A stretch of 64,000 bases of DNA from Cephalotrichum gorgonifer (lineage: Eukaryota; Ascomycota; Sordariomycetes; Microascales; Microascaceae). The translations under genes were made by a program, and so were the position numbers. Of this stretch, positions 19,746 through 30,039 are shown in pieces. The notes beneath the pieces are model-generated. The model was given only the letters and a program-made list of their open reading frames with translations, was not told the DNA's origin and did not search any database. The stretch spans positions 514,907-578,906 of the forward strand of contig ONZQ02000012.1 of NCBI GenBank assembly GCA_900312665.1. The letters run 5' to 3'. The first letter of the stretch is position 1. The number at the start of each line of letters is the position of its first letter.

Positions 19746-22044
19746 ACCCCGCCCAACCACCCCTATTGACGTGGCAAGGTTGTCCCCTTCCCCTCGCCTG
19801 GGTCGCTACTTATCCAAACCGGCGCCTGGGATAGCACAGGGAGCTTAGAGAAGTACCGGCGGGGCTCGGGGCCCCGGGAGGGGGGACCACCCTGTCCCTA
19901 TCCGAGGCAAGACGGGACCGGCTGCACCTACTCACTAAGCTTCTCCCCCCTCCTCCGGCCCCCGCCCCCAGCTCCTACATGTCGGGTATTTTAAGAAAAA
20001 GGGAGGGAATGTCTTGGAAATCTGGGGCCAGGAGGGAAATTTGTCCTCCCAGCTCAAGGATGTCATCGGTCCCGCAGGGATCATCTTTCTTCCTATTTTA
20101 TTTCTTTCTTTTTCATTTTCCAGCATTGATTTGCGATATTCTTTCGGGCCGGTTAACGGCAGCGGGAATGCATGTGGCAGTTCGGCGAGCGGCGTTTTTT
20201 CCACTAGGTGGATTGCGTGTTTCCTTCTTATCCCATACAGTTGGGAGGGGAGGGGGAAAGGGGCGCTCTCTCGGGATATATGTGCGGGAGGGAAAAGAAA
20301 CGTCCCATATTTTTTACAGCTTGGGAAGATGTATGGAAGGGAAAAAGGATGGGAAAAAAGGTGTGGGGAGAACGGAGAAAGGTAGAAAAGGGGGCAAGAG
20401 GAGCAGAGGGTGAGGAGGCGTCATTCGGCTTTTCTCCAACTATCATCATATTGTTCCAGAATAATATCAAGCTTGAGCAACACCGTACAGACCAGCCTCT
20501 TTTTCGAAGTGGGTGACGGATCGGAAATTCTTACTATGAAAAATAAGGACGAACGCATCTCTATTGCGCCTCCCTATGTGCGTCTCGCCTTACACGTCCC
20601 TTTCCACATACTCCTGTTTCTGGCAGTATTCCTGATGATAAACGGATGCTATACACTTGTACCATACCTCCCCTCACCCGTGGGACTCGTAACCCCCTGT
20701 CCCCTAATTATCCTATCCTCCCACCAGTATCCATCTGTCGTGGGACCTATTCACAGCAGCCCGAATCGCTTGTGAGCCCGACTCGACCCACCTTGTCCTC
20801 CTCGCCCACCGATGTGCCGACCCTTCTTTCTCTACTTCTTCGCCCTTCCGCGGATTCGTTTGCCCTACGTTACCCCCCCGTCTATTCCCCAGCTACACCT
20901 TGTGGCTGTGAAACGCGTGGAAGCACGCACCCGCCGAGACCTTGTAAGTCAGCCACGTTTCCCGACACAAGGTATCCAGACGGCCGGGTACTCAGCCCCG
21001 GACAGAGGGGGAGGGAACTACGTTCTAGACCCCCCCTGTTTCTCTTCCCCTGTGCCCCCCTTTCCGAACCTGAATATGCACTCGGGTTGTTGGGTAATAC
21101 ACCGTCTCTTCTATATACGACATCTCCCCCCCCTTTTCAACCGCCGCCACTCTTACAAAACACGAACTACTGCCGTACGCAACAGCCACCACGGCTCACA
21201 TACATTGGTCTCGAGTAACAATAGAATAGCCCATCCTGTCCCTGACTCTTCTCGCCGTGAGGTCCGCACCAACGGATATGTACCTTGCATTAGCCCCTCC
21301 TACACGGCGCTCCGTTAACTGATACACACATTTATATGAGGAAAAAAATCCACCTCCGGCCCCCGTTCCCCCCCGAGCCTGTGCGCAGCTGTGACTTGCC
21401 ACCCGTTCCCAGGGCATCACGACGAGAAGGACGCCAACTTCGTGTCAGATGCACTTATGCGGGATCCGGACGCGGACGCGGACGCGGGCAGCTGGTAAGC
21501 CTCGGGGCGGAGGTGGCCGTGAGAAAGGGTCGCGCAGTTCGGTTCTGCGAGATACACTATTGGTTTCTTTACTTTGCACATTCTAACGTGAGAACTGGGG
21601 TTGTACATGGGGGATCCAGGGAGCGATGCGAAGGGGAGGGTCCTATCCACGTGGAATTCCTTTTCAGCTTCAGGGGAGAGCGGGGGAAGTATAAACGTTG
21701 CCTTCCTCGCCCCTACCTTTCCCAAAGGTGATTCTAGCTGAAGGTTGTCGATGTCCATCCTTTGAACTAGTTTTCATTCACGACGCTCCTTAAGTCGCTC
21801 TCCATACCAGCCTCCCTCCCCACATTCGTTTTTCTCCTTCGGCACATTCCTTGGGTTACCGTACCTCTTTCGGTCGGAACGTATCACCTTCCTATACTTT
21901 CACTTACACTCGCTCCACCACGCTCACCAAATCCCATAGTCCCCCCTCCCCCTTTTTCCACCTAGGGCTCAACTACCAACTCTAAAGTAAGCAGTTGCTC
22001 CCACTGGCCCCACCTCCAACTCGGCCTAACACTGATCCAAAAGC
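19746..22044. other. Long intergenic region, no supported gene
   Basis: 2.3 kb. Several open frames of 100-190 codons exist (for example 20646-21218 and 20812-21318, +), but they overlap each other in different frames, are rich in Pro, Ser, Arg and Leu from CT-rich DNA, and match no family. The final 250 bases are pyrimidine-rich and look like the promoter and leader of the small gene at 22045. A GGACGC triplet repeat lies at 21467-21487. Confidence 0.4.
21467..21487. repeat. GGACGC hexamer repeat, three copies
   Basis: Three perfect tandem copies of GGACGC followed by a degenerate one, inside intergenic DNA. Confidence 0.8.
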
Positions 22045-22269
22045 ATGTGTAAATACGTCAAGCACCTTCGCATCTGCTACGTCTGCCAGAACGAGTCTAC
22101 AGTACTGATCTCCGAGCGCCTTTGCCCCCCCGCCAAGCGGAGCGGCGTGTTCGGCAGCTGCGACGACGGTATCGCGAGCGGTCGCAACAGGACGCAGTAC
22201 CAGTGCTGGCAGTGCAAGGATAACGTCATGCGGATCTCGCAGGCGGCGAGGGAGCTGACGAGGGCGTAG
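22045..22269 (+). CDS. Small cysteine-rich hypothetical protein
   Basis: A 74-residue intronless frame. It has seven cysteines at positions 2, 11, 14, 27, 39, 54 and 57, with two CxxC pairs (CYVC and CWQC) near opposite ends, an arrangement that would suit a small metal-binding fold. No signal peptide is visible, so an extracellular effector is unlikely. Short proteins beginning MCK with spaced CxxC pairs recur in Pezizomycotina, but I cannot name a family. Supporting its reality are the CT-rich upstream leader with AAGC before the ATG, the intact frame and the non-random cysteine spacing. Against it is its size. Function unknown. Confidence 0.5.
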   Translation: MCKYVKHLRICYVCQNESTVLISERLCPPAKRSGVFGSCDDGIASGRNRTQYQCWQCKDNVMRISQAARELTRA

Positions 22270-22824
22270 ACTGTGGGGCCGCGGACCGGGAGAAATCAAG
22301 GAGGCCACTAGAAATGGTGCCGGGGGAGGAGGATGGAACAAGTGAATTCTTCTGAGACGGGAGCTGCCGTGTTCTTCTCTGAGTGATACAGATGAGACCG
22401 AGTGAGTGTCTGAGGCTGGCTGGGAAGGGGTGTTTAATTTGCCAGGGCGTTATTTGGGAGTATGGGATTGAGACGATGATGCTGGTGCATCCGTGTCTCG
22501 GGGATTGACATTGTTCCGGGAAGGCGAGGGAGAGAAGGGCAACAAAAGCCAGGGTTTTCTTTCCGTACGCATAACGGGTGTTGGACAAGTTGATCTTCGA
22601 AGGTTATGGCTAAGGCCAGGCAAGGGGCAGGAGTCCGATCATTGGAGCTGGTCTCCCAGGGTGAATCAGGCGACAGACGGGTGGCATATTATCACTTTTA
22701 ACAAGATATACACAAGTTATATATAAACACAATCCCCGCATGATGGAGGTAAAGGAGATACAAACCAGATTGGATCCCAGTTCAGCCCCCTCTTGCACTC
22801 TCACCCACGAGCAAGCTTTGCAGC
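22270..22824. other. Convergent intergenic region
   Basis: 555 bases between the small cysteine-rich frame (+) and the peroxiredoxin (-). It includes an AT-rich stretch near 22685-22735 compatible with 3' ends. No gene seen. Confidence 0.4.
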
Positions 22825-23644
22825 TTATCCGAGCACGTTGCGCGCCATGGAGACTGTCGACCGCCCTTGTCAGCTCGAAGCCCCCAAGGCGATATCATAC
22901 GATAGGAGGGAAAACTTACCGGTCGTTCCAATGTTGTCCGGCTCGACATAGGCGGCGGCAACGTGGCCGTCCTCAATCACGAGAGCGTACCGCTTGCCTC
23001 GGGGGCCGCCGAAGATGGCGGTGCCGTCGAAGTCCAGCTCCAACGCCTTGGTGAACGCTGCGGATGGGTCCCCTAGGAAGCGAATCTGAGAACGATTTCA
23101 TTAGCGTCCCTCTCGCGCTTGGCCCTGAGGGAAGGGGGGAAAACTCGTTCGAACTCACCCCCGTCTGCTTCGCGGGATCAAGCTGCTCCGACCACGCCTT
23201 CATCCTAGGAGCCAGTTAGTAAACCCCCCTTTTTTTCTCATCTACGTCTTCTTCTCTTGCCCCCCCCTCCTTATTCAGCAGCAGGTGGAAATGAGAAGGC
23301 TAAACTCACACAAAGGGGTCGTTGACCGAGACGACGAAGACCCGGCCGGCGTCCCTCAGCTTCGGGTGGTTCATGAAGCTGGGCACATGGCTGCTCGAGC
23401 ACGCGCCCGAGAACGCCGCGGGCACGCCGACGATGATGCCGTCGCTGCCGCTGAACTCCTCCGCGAGGTTGACCTTGTTCCCGGGGGAGTCCTCCACGAG
23501 GTCGATGTCGGGTACGGGGTCGCCGACGCGGACGGGGACGGCGCGGGTGGTGTGGAAGGGGCGGCTGGCCGAGAGGAGGGCCGGCCGCGCAGATAGGACC
23601 GCCGGGCGGACGAGGGGGAGACGGGTGAAGGTTCGGAGGGACAT
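22825..23644 (-). CDS. Mitochondrial peroxiredoxin (Prx5/Ahp1 type)
   Basis: Thiol peroxidase that reduces hydrogen peroxide and alkyl hydroperoxides, PRX5-like class. Four exons, 23644-23310, 23204-23159, 23085-22920 and 22853-22825, give 191 residues. The first 35 residues are rich in Arg, Leu, Ala and Ser and free of acidic residues, a likely mitochondrial presequence. The catalytic loop reads VPAAFSGACSSSHVPSF, with the peroxidatic cysteine in the family position (usual form PGAFTPTCSSSHVP). The second exon is only 46 nt and the last only 29 nt; frames and the alignment (SVNDPFV-MKAW, QTG-IRFLGDP) support them. The C terminus ends NVLG, usual for the family. A single conserved catalytic cysteine is obvious; no resolving cysteine is evident in the matching position. 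It lies 328 bases downstream of the hotdog-ankyrin gene on the same strand. Confidence 0.9.
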
Positions 23645-23972
23645 TTTAACGGCTTTGCCGGTGGGGTGGGGTGGGGGTGGGACGAAGGGGAGTGAGGAGT
23701 AGGAGTGAGTGTGGGGAGTTCGGGCGGTTTCTAATGTGATGACGGAGTTGTGGTTCCAGGGTGGGTGCGTGCACAAGCTTGAAGGACAGCTGTTGAAGCT
23801 AAGGGAGAATTTGGGGCTAAAAGCCACGATGACGTCATCTGTCTCAGTTGGTTGATAGGGAAGGAACCCTCGGCGGAATGAAAATTGAACTTGCTTCATC
23901 AATGAGACTAAAATTACCGCAGCATTTCTCCGTCTATTAGTCGCAGAGCCCTCAGGCCTCAGCTGGGAGCGT
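23645..23972. promoter_or_regulatory. Peroxiredoxin upstream region
   Basis: 328 bases between the hotdog-ankyrin stop and the peroxiredoxin start, both minus strand. It must contain the peroxiredoxin promoter. It includes a TGACGTCA palindrome (CRE/ATF-type site) at about 23830-23837, a plausible stress-response element for a peroxidase gene. Confidence 0.4.
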
Positions 23973-25265
23973 TCAGGGACGCAAAGCCCGGGCGGGGCCG
24001 CCTAGGCGTGGTATCTTTTCTCCTCTCAGCCAGTCCTCAGCAGAACATTCGCCTGGCCCTAGAGAAGGATCTATCCCCCGCCCAAGTAACAGCTGGACGA
24101 TGTTGCGATGGCCAAGCCTCACTGCGAATCGGAGGGCCGTATCGCCTCGGATGCTTTGCTTCTTCGGATCTGCGCCGTGGTCCAGCAGCAGCCCAACTAG
24201 ATCAACATCTGACCTCCCGCGATTTATGGCAAAATGCAAGCTCCCCCATCCCTCGTCATCTGCCGCGTTGGGATCAGCCCCTTCCTTTAATAAGAATTTG
24301 ATAAAAGATAGGGACCGGCTAGAATCAATCGCGCAGGCGAGTGGTGTCCAGCTCTCCACGAATGTGCCCTCGTTTATATCCAGGCCAGCCCGTATAAGAA
24401 CACGTACCAAGGACGCATCCCCGTGTTCCGCGGCCAGGTGAAGCGACGTCCCACTCCGACCTTCTATAAGTTGATGTGGGTTGGCGCCTCGATGAAGCAA
24501 TAGATTGAAGGCACCGATGTTCCCGCTGGCCCATGCAACATAGAGCGCAGTTTCCCGATTTTTCGTAACCACGTTGATATCGGCTCCGCAACCGAGGAGA
24601 AGATCAACGACTTGGGGAGGCCGATGGCGAGCAACAACGTGCAATGGCGTCCACCCGAACCTGTCTGTTGCCGAGAGATCAACTGCTCCCTTCTGAAGCC
24701 AAAGATGAATAAGCTGCTCCGAGCCATGGTCAAGTATGTGGACATCAGGATGTCCAACAGATAAGCTCTCATGGCGCCGGAGAGCATACGGACACTCCGG
24801 GGTTGGAAGCTGCGTCGTTTCCCTGGTGCCCGGGACATATTGAGGACTAGTGATGTCCTTCTTGCTAAATGTAATAGGAGCCCCTCCCTGCCGGTGCCGT
24901 AAAGCTGCTGTGTTCATGATGTTCTCCTTGCATGTTATAGCTCGTGAGAGCATGGCCTGGCCTATCTTGCCGCCAGCGTCCGACACGACTACTGAAAACC
25001 GGAACCATTCTCCCTGCCGCCCTACATAGTCTGCCTTCGCTATAATATCGACCCCGAGGGGAACAGGCACCGAATGAGCAACTTCTACCTGAGCGCAGAC
25101 CGAAGCTTCGCAATCGAGCTTGAGGAGTGGAGCCAATGCCCTGGCGGTGACCATGTCCAGAATATCGAAGAGACGGGAGGTGGAGAGGACAGGGATATCG
25201 AGCGCAAGGTCGGTGGGTCCGACTCTGTGGCTCACCGTTGTGACTTGCCTTGGCTGGTCTGACAT
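23973..25265 (-). CDS. Hotdog-fold (FlK-like thioesterase) domain fused to ankyrin repeats
   Basis: Single exon, 430 residues. Residues about 10-115 resemble the fluoroacetyl-CoA-thioesterase-like hotdog family: a strand-helix segment LSTSRLFDILDMVTARAL followed by VEVAHSVPVPLGVDI and the C-terminal strands. The Thr in LSTS and the His in VAHS sit where that family has catalytic residues, while the usual Glu of the helix appears as Asp. After a linker of about 60 residues come roughly six ankyrin repeats (from FGWTPLHVVARH to about residue 410). The start is the first ATG; an upstream frame extension begins only at TTG. A soluble protein is expected because there is no signal peptide or membrane helix. 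The pairing of a small-molecule hotdog domain with a protein-binding ankyrin array is unusual. Substrate unknown; the hotdog assignment is by pattern recognition only. Confidence 0.75.
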   Translation of the reverse strand: MSDQPRQVTTVSHRVGPTDLALDIPVLSTSRLFDILDMVTARALAPLLKLDCEASVCAQVEVAHSVPVPLGVDIIAKADYVGRQGEWFRFSVVVSDAGGKIGQAMLSRAITCKENIMNTAALRHRQGGAPITFSKKDITSPQYVPGTRETTQLPTPECPYALRRHESLSVGHPDVHILDHGSEQLIHLWLQKGAVDLSATDRFGWTPLHVVARHRPPQVVDLLLGCGADINVVTKNRETALYVAWASGNIGAFNLLLHRGANPHQLIEGRSGTSLHLAAEHGDASLVRVLIRAGLDINEGTFVESWTPLACAIDSSRSLSFIKFLLKEGADPNAADDEGWGSLHFAINRGRSDVDLVGLLLDHGADPKKQSIRGDTALRFAVRLGHRNIVQLLLGRGIDPSLGPGECSAEDWLRGEKIPRLGGPARALRP

Positions 25266-26435
25266 TGTTCTTATTTGCGATAACAAATCACGTCTTTGAT
25301 GAGATGGGGATGAAAGATAGGGAGACTTTGCTGCCTACAGAGGAGTCGGGCAGGGGGGAGGCAGAAGGCATTTAACCCGACCCATCGTACCCCACATCCA
25401 AGCCAGTGGTTGTGTTCTCTGCATCGAGGAGATCCTTGCACAGCATCAAGCGCATGGAGGATGGATCCAAGCCACAATGTCGGAGGCCTGATTGGAGTCA
25501 GCTTTATGCCTATATTGGGGCGTATTCAATCATTGAGGTAAAGTAACCATGGGGGTATCACGTGTGGATCCTTGCCTCGCCATGACATCGACATGGCCCC
25601 TTCCTTGACCCTGCTATCTCTTGTCCCTCTGAGCCAACATTGGGTGAGGGGACCAGTGTGTGCATTATCAGGGCTCTTCTGCCTGGACATCCCTGCCAAA
25701 CTTATTCATGTTGGGACTTGGGCTTGGGTTCAGGAGGGTACGACGCTGGAGGACCAGCTGGAGTAATAAATAATACAAGCTACTCCGAACTCCCATTGGT
25801 ACCACTAACGCTAACTTTAGCATGGTGTACTTCGGTAATCCTAGTAGTACGAGGACTTCGGCAAGGGAGATCCACACATACGAGTACAGAGTACAATGAC
25901 GGCTTACCTATTACTCCCATAATACCTGACTATCCGGATAACTAAAACCAACGAGCATCACATCCGAAACCACTGTAGCGCGAACCCAAGCCACGAATGA
26001 AATCACAACTGGGATTTGTTGGAGTCCTCGGCCCGTCGCGCGCCTACCCCTGATCGATTCCTCATTCCACTTTACCAGGCAGTCACCACTGACTTCAACA
26101 CCACGTGCACCTGATCCCGAGTCTCCCTCCCCCCTCCATCCCTTTTACCTTTTTTTACCTTCCGCTAGGCAGCTTCCCTCAATTTATCCCGCACACACAC
26201 CACCCTTGAACTCTCTGTCTACACCTTCCCTCTTTCGTCGGTTTCCCCCTCGGTTGGTCATTCGCCGATACTTACTTGCCTGGCCATCCTCTCGTTAGCC
26301 TCGTTCTTGTACAGTCATCCGAGCCTACACGCCCACCACCACCACCACCACCACCACCCCGCCCGACCGATTTACCTTGCCACCCGCCGGCCTTACAAAT
26401 CTTCGCTCTGAGTCTCCCATCTAAATACCGCCACC
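25266..26435. other. Divergent intergenic region before the RBR ligase gene
   Basis: 1.2 kb upstream of both the hotdog-ankyrin gene (-) and the RBR ligase (+). From about 26090 to 26340 the plus strand is strongly CT-rich, then a CCA repeat, consistent with promoter and leader of the ligase. No other gene seen. Confidence 0.4.
26333..26357. repeat. CCA trinucleotide microsatellite
   Basis: About eight tandem CCA units in the leader of the RBR ligase gene. Confidence 0.9.
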
Positions 26436-26660
26436 ATTCCGCCCTTAACTAGGAAGCGGAAGGCAGCTGAGGCGTCGACGGTTCCCGAGGACCAACCTGT
26501 ACCACATAAGAAGAAGATCGCCGCCTCGGTTGCCCAAACGTCGGCCAGCGCTAGAACCACACGAACGACTCGATCCGCAGCCGCCAAGCCCTCCACCCTC
26601 TCCACTACCTCTGCCGCTGCTCCCCCGACACCCCAGACCACAACCGCAAGCACCGCTGAT

Positions 26661-28546
26661 ATGGACAGCGAAGAGGAGTACCTGTCGGGGCTGTCGACCG
26701 ACGACGAGATCATGGTGGACGATTCTGGCGAGGAAGGTACGTCCGTTGATGCTGCCCCCCACGCCTCAAATATCCAAATGCGGGTTCTCCCTACCCCGCC
26801 ATGCCCGGAGACGTAGCCGACCGAAGCCGCATGCACCGCTGGGCGGGATCCCGGAGGATAACTCGAGATTGAACATAATGCTGACCCCTCGTTTGCCTAG
26901 ACTTTGATGATTTCGAAGACGATGACCAACCCGATCCCGACTTTGGTCTGTCGCCCAAGGACCTAGACAAGAAGCAAAAGGCCTACCAAACGCCTTTCCT
27001 AGTCCATGGCCCCCCCGATATCCACGCCCAGCAGTCGGAAATGGTCGACGAGGTTAACATGATTCTGGACATCAACAAGGAGGATGCCGCGATACTATTG
27101 CGACACTTCCGTTGGCAGAAGGAGCGCCTACTGGAGGACTATATGGAGAGGCCGAAGAAGGTCCTTGATGCCGCCGGCCTCAGCGCCGCCACGACGGAAA
27201 CCCCTAAGCTAGAGGTCGTCCCCGGCTTCATGTGCGATATCTGCTGCGAGGACGGAGACAAGCTGGAGACCTTTGCGCTAAAATGTAACCACCGCTTCTG
27301 CGTCGACTGCTACCGCCACTACCTGGCCCAGAAGATCCGAGAGGAGGGCGAGGCAGCGAGGATCCAGTGCCCCGCCGACGGGTGCCAGCGCATCATCGAC
27401 TCCCGATCCCTCGACATCCTCGTTCACCCCGCCCTCTACGACAGGTACCGAGAGCTCCTGGACCGGACCTACGTCGAGGACAAGGACGTCCTGAAGTGGT
27501 GCCCCGCGCCCGACTGTCAGAACGCCATCGAGTGCGCGGTCAAGAAGAAGGACCTCGACAGGGTCGTGCCCACCGTCACGTGCGACTGCGGGCACTGCTT
27601 CTGCTTCGGCTGTGGGCTCGTCGACCACCAGCCGGCCCCCTGCGAGCTGGTTCGCCGGTGGCTGAAGAAGTGTGCCGACGACTCGGAGACGGCCAACTGG
27701 ATCTCGGCCAACACCAAGGAGTGCCCCAAGTGCAACTCGACCATTGAGAAGAACGGCGGGTGCAACCACATGACGTGCCGGAAGTGCAAGTACGAGTTCT
27801 GCTGGATGTGCATGGGCCTGTGGTCCGAGCACGGCACAAGCTGGTACAACTGCAACCGCTACGAGGAGAAGAGCGGCACCGAGGCGCGCGACGCCCAGAC
27901 CAAGAGCCGCGTATCACTCGAGCGGTACCTACACTACTACAACCGGTACGCGAACCACGAGCAGTCTGCTCGCCTCGACAAGGACATCGCGCAGAAGGCG
28001 GAGAAGAAGATGGTGCTGCTGCAGACGGCATCGGGCATGTCGTGGATCGAGGTGCAGTACCTCAACTCGGCCTCCCAGGCGCTACAGACGTGCCGCCAGA
28101 CTCTCAAGTGGACGTATGCGTTTGCGTTCTACCTCGCGCGGAACAACCTCACCGAGATCTTCGAGGACAACCAGAAGGACCTGGAGATGGCCGTCGAGGC
28201 GCTGTCGGAGATGTTCGAGAAGCCTGTCGTGGAACTTGCTAACAGCAATCTCAAGGTTGAGATCATGGTATGTGGCTCCCCCCACCCCTTCCCTTCCTCG
28301 GTCTAGACAGACGATGCCGGGCTCGTCGAAAGTGGAGCTAACGTGTGACTTAGGATAAAACGGCATACTGCAATAAGCGAAGAGTTGTTCTCTTGGAAGA
28401 CACGGCCGAAAACCTGGCCAAGGGTATGGATCACCCGCCCTCCCCCCTACTCTTTTGTTTGACAAGACAGATGCTGATGTTTTATAGGACGGTGGACCTT
28501 TAACGTCGACCTACTCTCGAAGCAAGGCCAATCCTCTCGCCGCTGA
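26661..28546 (+). CDS. Ariadne-type RBR E3 ubiquitin ligase
   Basis: RING-between-RING ubiquitin ligase of the Ariadne family. Four exons, 26661-26736, 26901-28267, 28354-28423 and 28488-28546, give 523 residues. The N terminus is acidic, followed by a UBA-like segment. RING1 starts at CDICCEDGD (about residue 137), the in-between-RING region contains CPAPDCQNAIEC and CDCGHCFCFGCG, and RING2 starts at CPKCNSTIEKNGGCNHMTC with the expected catalytic Cys near residue 313. The helical Ariadne domain follows and exons 3-4 restore a C-terminal AENLAKGRWTFNV motif. In E3s of this class RING1 binds the E2 and RING2 carries a thioester intermediate. The ATG at 26661 is the first ATG for about 600 bases, yet the frame stays open upstream and encodes a lysine-rich, NLS-like stretch; see findings. 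Converges on the RasGAP gene. Confidence 0.95.
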
Positions 28547-30039
28547 GACCGTCCCGCATCCCCCGCCGACCCTTCTTATGGGCGTTATATCTACCCAGGG
28601 GAGGGAGAGCCGGAAGTGAAGGGCAGGGGTTAGGCTGTTGTTAGGTTGTTGTTAGCATAGAGTCCGTTCCTTATTTTTCCTTCTGTTTTTTTATCGCATG
28701 GGTCTAGCGTTTGTTTTCAATATATCTCTCTCTAGGGGATATGGGTATGGAATGGAATGGGTATGGATGGAGAACAGGGATTATGACAGTTTGGGAATTG
28801 AAATACGTCTATTATTTTTTTTTCGCTCTCGCTCGTTTTATTTTGATACTTCGTTCAATTCGTCTTTTCTTTCCCTAATGGTTTGTTTCTTTTTTTCCCC
28901 CTCCCTATGGGACTGGTAAAGACTCTACTATGCGGGATTGCAAGATGATAGATGCATGGATGCATACTTGTACGCATGGCCTGGCATGGGGGAGAGGCGG
29001 GAACGGGCCGCGTGTGGCTTTCCCCTCCTTGGCTTGGGGGCGGGGGAGGGGGAAGGTAGGAAGGAGGGGGTGTTAGTTCATTGTCAGTAGTTTCCTTAAA
29101 TGCATTTTACGTGCTTCTACACTACTACCTGCTCGTTAGACCTGGACCTGATCCACTTGATTACAGCGATAGTTGGATCTTTTGTGAGAAATGCAGATAA
29201 TTCTGTCGATCTCGCTCGCACCTTTGGGCGGGCATAACCAAGAACGAGAACCATACATGTAGTATAATGACAGCCTCATCACGATAAACGCCCTGGAGAC
29301 CAGAACAGCTTATATAGCATATCATTCATTCACGCCTCTGCACAAGTAGTTGAAAACAAAATCAATGGATATGTATTCCCTCCCACACATTAGTTACCGC
29401 ATATATCACGTCAGTTCAGTCAGTCTTCCAAAATCCCAAGTTACATGTAACCATCCACCACCCCCCCTTTCCATCCCCCATTCCCACCCTTCGCCCGAAC
29501 AAACATGAGAGAAAAAAAGGCCAGAACAAAGATCAACGAGAAACAGACAAGGTTCGGAACCAGCCGCCCAAGGTCTCAGATAAAAAAAGAAGTACATATT
29601 GCAGGTGGGGAGAAAAAGAGAAAAGCATCGGAAGAGAACCTCTCCCCTCATCGGGAGAAACCAACTTCAACGAGCGTAAAACGGTCAACTTGAAAGTGGT
29701 ATCACATTCAACAAAGGAATTAAAAAGCAAAAAGCAAAAGAAGAAAAGAAAAGCAAAAACATAGCACGGGGCCACGCACAAACATGAAAGAGAAAAGGGA
29801 TTGGGGAGTGGGGCAGGGAGAGTGGGGGGCATATTACACTCGAAAAAAGCAATGCGCTCTCGGGGGCGCTCTTCCCCCCGAACTCCCCCCGTTCCCACCT
29901 CACAAGCAAAGCCACCGAAACTCCGATCCCCCGACATTAGTTAGTTGATTCCTTCCCTTCTCCCTAGGAACCTCGTCATCTCTCCACGTTTCCCTTCCTA
30001 GACTCCGCTTCCCCTTCATTCACCATAAACCCCCCCTCT
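28547..30039. other. Convergent intergenic region, 3' UTRs
   Basis: 1.5 kb between RBR ligase (+) and RasGAP (-) stops. T-rich plus-strand sequence at 28660-28900 and A-rich sequence at 29500-29790 look like the two 3' UTR regions. No protein family or RNA gene is recognisable. Confidence 0.45.

Noticed and set aside
20646..21318. Two overlapping open frames of 190 and 168 codons
   Set aside because: They overlap in different frames, are rich in Pro, Ser, Arg and Leu from CT-rich DNA, and show no family resemblance or splice signals.
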